Source: Viridibacillus sp050278625 (GTDB lineage: Bacteria; Bacillota; Bacilli; Bacillales_A; Planococcaceae). Taken from it: 64,000 nucleotides of DNA. Location: assembly GCF_050278625.1 (NCBI RefSeq), contig NZ_JBNNTI010000004.1:60533-124532 (forward strand), in the 5' to 3' direction. The notes beneath the pieces were generated by a model. That model was given only the letters and a program-made list of their open reading frames with translations. It searched no databases and had not been told where the DNA came from. Positions within the stretch are counted from its first letter, which is position 1; the number at the start of each line of letters is the position of its first letter. Position numbers and translations under genes: made by a program. Positions 61,794 to 64,000 of this stretch are shown in pieces.

Positions 61794-62993
61794 TTATTTA
61801 TTTTCGATAGCTACAGGCTTTTTAGCAACGCCAGTCTTGATTGCAGCTTTACTAACAGCCTTCGCAACTATGGGAGCAACACGTTTATCTAAAGCATCTG
61901 GAATAATCGTACCTTGTGCTAAGTCATTTTCATCAATTAAAGAAGCAATTGCAAAAACAGCCGCCAATTTCATTTCCTCATTAATCTCTGAAGCATGAAC
62001 ATCCAATGCACCACGGAAAATCCCAGGGAATGCTAACATATTATTTACCTGATTAGGATAATCCGAACGTCCTGTTGCGAAAATACGCACACCCCATCGC
62101 ATAGCATTTTCATAAGATACCTCTGGATTTGGATTTGCCAGTGCAAAAATAATAGGGTCATGATTCATACTCTGTATCATTTCTTCATCCAAAATATTTG
62201 CAACAGATACTCCGATAAAAATATCTGCACCAATAAGCGCTTCGCTTAATGATCCTTTTCGTCCTTCACTATTCGTCACTTTAGCAAGTTCATGTTTTAC
62301 CGAATTCATCCCATTTTCGCGACCTTCATAGATAATACCTGTTGAATCGCAGATTATTATATGTTCATAGCCAATTTGTTTTAATATTTTCAAGATAGCT
62401 ACACCCGCAGCTCCAGCACCGTTTATAACAATACGTACAGTGCCCTTATCCTTATTAATAACCTTCAAGGCATTACTTAGACCAGCACCAACTACAATCG
62501 CTGTACCATGCTGATCATCATGAAATACAGGTATAGAACATTCTTTACGTAATTTCTCTTCTATTTCAAAACATCTAGGTGCTGCTATATCTTCTAAATT
62601 AATGCCTCCAAATGTTGGGCTTATTCCTTTTACAATTTTTACTATTTCATCTACATCTGTTGTATCTAAGCAAATAGGTACAGCATCGATGTTAGCCATC
62701 TTTTTAAAAAGAATTGCCTTACCTTCCATAACAGGTAATGCAGCTTCAGGACCGATATTACCTAACCCTAAAACAGCTGTACCATCTGTTACAACAGCCA
62801 CTAAATTCCCTTTTGCCGTATAATCGTAAACTGCAGTTGGATCATTCGCTATCTCCATGCAAGGTGCAGCAACTCCTGGAGAATAAGCTAAGCTTAAATC
62901 ATCTATAGTATTAATTTCCACTTTGGAAATCACTTCTATCTTACCTCTATTTTTTTTATGCATTGCTAACGCATTATTTTTTAATTCACTCAT
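61794..62993 (-). CDS. NAD(P)-dependent malic enzyme (YtsJ/MalS type)
   Basis: 399 residues from the ATG at 62993, after CGGAGGA; an upstream in-frame ATG adds 6 residues. It decarboxylates malate to pyruvate. The short bacterial type is shown by LSLAYSPGVAAPCMEI (catalytic Tyr), NLVAVVTDGTAVLGLGNIG, and the metal-site FHDDQHGTAIVVGAGL; RIVINGAGAAGVAILKIL is the dinucleotide fold and FALANPNPEVSYE follows. NAD or NADP preference cannot be read safely, and B. subtilis has several paralogues. Confidence 0.9.
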   Translation of the reverse strand: MSELKNNALAMHKKNRGKIEVISKVEINTIDDLSLAYSPGVAAPCMEIANDPTAVYDYTAKGNLVAVVTDGTAVLGLGNIGPEAALPVMEGKAILFKKMANIDAVPICLDTTDVDEIVKIVKGISPTFGGINLEDIAAPRCFEIEEKLRKECSIPVFHDDQHGTAIVVGAGLSNALKVINKDKGTVRIVINGAGAAGVAILKILKQIGYEHIIICDSTGIIYEGRENGMNSVKHELAKVTNSEGRKGSLSEALIGADIFIGVSVANILDEEMIQSMNHDPIIFALANPNPEVSYENAMRWGVRIFATGRSDYPNQVNNMLAFPGIFRGALDVHASEINEEMKLAAVFAIASLIDENDLAQGTIIPDALDKRVAPIVAKAVSKAAIKTGVAKKPVAIENK

Positions 62994-63443
62994 GCTGTTC
63001 CTCCGATTCATTTTTTAACACAAAACAGAAAATATCATACATAACTAAGGATATTTTTCTTTTTTCATTTTCTATATTAACATAAAACAAAAAAATTCAT
63101 GCATAACTTAGATTATTTATAAATTTCTATTTAAATGTTATAAGAATATATAATGATTTATTCTGAAAATTACGTCAATTCATTTTGTATTTTTCCTAAT
63201 GACTATTTATTAATGTACTTATGTGAAATTATTTAAGTAAAATATCACGAATAATTGTCGCTACTTGATTATTAAACGCTGAACATTATCAACTAACTAC
63301 TTAAAGAATATATATTTAACACCAATATATTAGGTTATATATAACTATTATTTATAAAATTGTAATAAATAATACTCAACCTGTTGAACAAGTGATTTCG
63401 GTTTCTCTATCTTTGCTTACAAACATCTAAAGGATCCTCTCAA

Positions 63444-63593
63444 TTAACCGTAAACTATTTTTTCATAATCTGTTTTATTGATAGCTGCATTCTTATTGGG
63501 CTTACTCTCTCGCAAGCAATCTATCATTTCTTGATTTCTTATATACTTTGCAGTTGTTTTTTCATATAATCCAACGGCACCGGCATATATCCT
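63444..63593 (-). pseudogene. possible C-terminal gene remnant
   Basis: After a stop codon 49 sense codons read RIYAGAVGLYEKTTAKYIRN and end NKTDYEKIVYG before TAA. Composition is protein-like, but there is no start. It lies in an AT-rich gap (62994-63650) in which I see no other gene. The family is not recognised. Confidence 0.3.
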
Positions 63594-63653
63594 TTAGAAT
63601 TTTATATGTTCTATTTTTAAACAGTTATAGCCTTTGGTTTTAAAAGAATAAAT

Positions 63654-63688
63654 AAAAAAGACACAACCGATAAAATCAGTTGTGCCTT
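63654..63688 (-). terminator. rRNA operon terminator
   Basis: GGCACAACTGA/TCGGTTGTGTC with a 5-nt loop and a six-U run on the minus strand, just beyond 5S. Confidence 0.85.
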
Positions 63689-63693
63689 AGTGT

Positions 63694-63810
<117 letters not shown>

Positions 63811-63920
63811 TATTTTAGACTTCCAACACACATCTTATTACTCGTGTCTTGAAACTCTCATTTAGAGAACTTGTTCTCTCAAAACTGGATAAATTACATT
63901 GAAGTTTGTTAAGTAAAATT

Positions 63921-64000
63921 TGGTTAAGTCCTCGATCTATTAGTATTCGTCAGCTCCGTATGTCGCCACACTTCCACCTCGAACCTATCTACCTCATCGT
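63921..64000 (-). rRNA. rrl: 23S ribosomal RNA, 3' end (partial)
   Basis: The minus strand reads GGAGCTGACGAATACTAATA and GATCGAGGACTTAACCA, the well-known 3' terminus of Bacillus 23S rRNA. The rest lies beyond the right edge. Confidence 0.95.

Noticed and set aside
63811..63920. tRNA gene between 23S and 5S
   Set aside because: No cloverleaf or TTCGAATC-type arm; only the usual rRNA spacer with a TTCTCTCAAAACTG processing-stem-like element.

Overview
The window comes from the chromosome of a low-GC, endospore-forming member of the Bacillales. The evidence is the prkA-yhbH-spoVR sporulation cluster, an alpha/beta small acid-soluble spore protein gene, the gene order yerABC-pcrB-pcrA-ligA-camS-gatCAB, the purE-to-purD order with yebG beside it, guanine-riboswitch and PurBox control, strong GGAGG ribosome binding sites and frequent TTG/GTG starts. 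A Lysinibacillus/Solibacillus-like (Planococcaceae/Caryophanaceae) host is my inference. Most genes lie on the minus strand, so the window reads right to left from a ribosomal RNA operon (3' end of 23S and 5S at the right edge).

Layout. 1-9.8 kb is accessory: a HemAT-type aerotaxis transducer cut by the left edge, a secreted protein made of four repeats, a type I toxin-antitoxin locus plus a decayed second copy on the other side of that protein, two lipoproteins, a PLP aminotransferase, an eight-unit 82-bp minisatellite and a radical SAM/SPASM enzyme. 9.8-15.3 kb holds a large secreted subtilisin-like protease, a DUF421 membrane protein and a YunC-like protein. 15.3-20.7 kb is the sporulation cluster spoVR-yhbH-prkA, facing a tyrosine recombinase relic. 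20.7-28.5 kb carries YkuD, YkuS, YugI, PfpI, a frameshifted SASP gene, a Dus enzyme, a DUF1456 protein and RlmCD, with two stray copies of an rlmCD-like 3' end. 28.6-37 kb holds cydABS, dgkB, a thioredoxin-like protein, an acetamidase remnant and gatCAB. 37.5-47.9 kb is camS-ligA-pcrA-pcrB and yerCBA. 48-61.6 kb is the complete de novo purine operon (purEKBCSQLFMNHD) with yebG upstream. Malic enzyme and rRNA follow.

How the genes work together. The purine operon encodes the whole route from PRPP to IMP (PurF, D, N, L/Q/S, M, E/K, C, B, H). It is controlled by a pair of PurBoxes upstream of a sigma-A promoter and by a guanine riboswitch whose aptamer and terminator share sequence. PurD is separated from PurH by a hairpin and a repeat-filled spacer. 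The cyd operon encodes both large subunits of a bd oxidase plus a 35-residue CydS-like peptide, and a 31-residue membrane peptide lies just upstream of cydA. PcrA and LigA are replication/repair enzymes. GatCAB makes Gln-tRNA(Gln) by transamidation.

Most unusual points: a type I toxin locus with a visible Shine-Dalgarno-masking hairpin and base-pair covariation with its decayed copy; prkA whose only well-placed start codon is AUA; a CUG start for ykuD; a 2-nt frameshift in a SASP gene; an 82-bp tandem array built of four subunits of about 20 bp; and duplicated rlmCD-like 3' ends around neighbouring genes. I did not find a clear new multi-gene defence or biosynthetic system.
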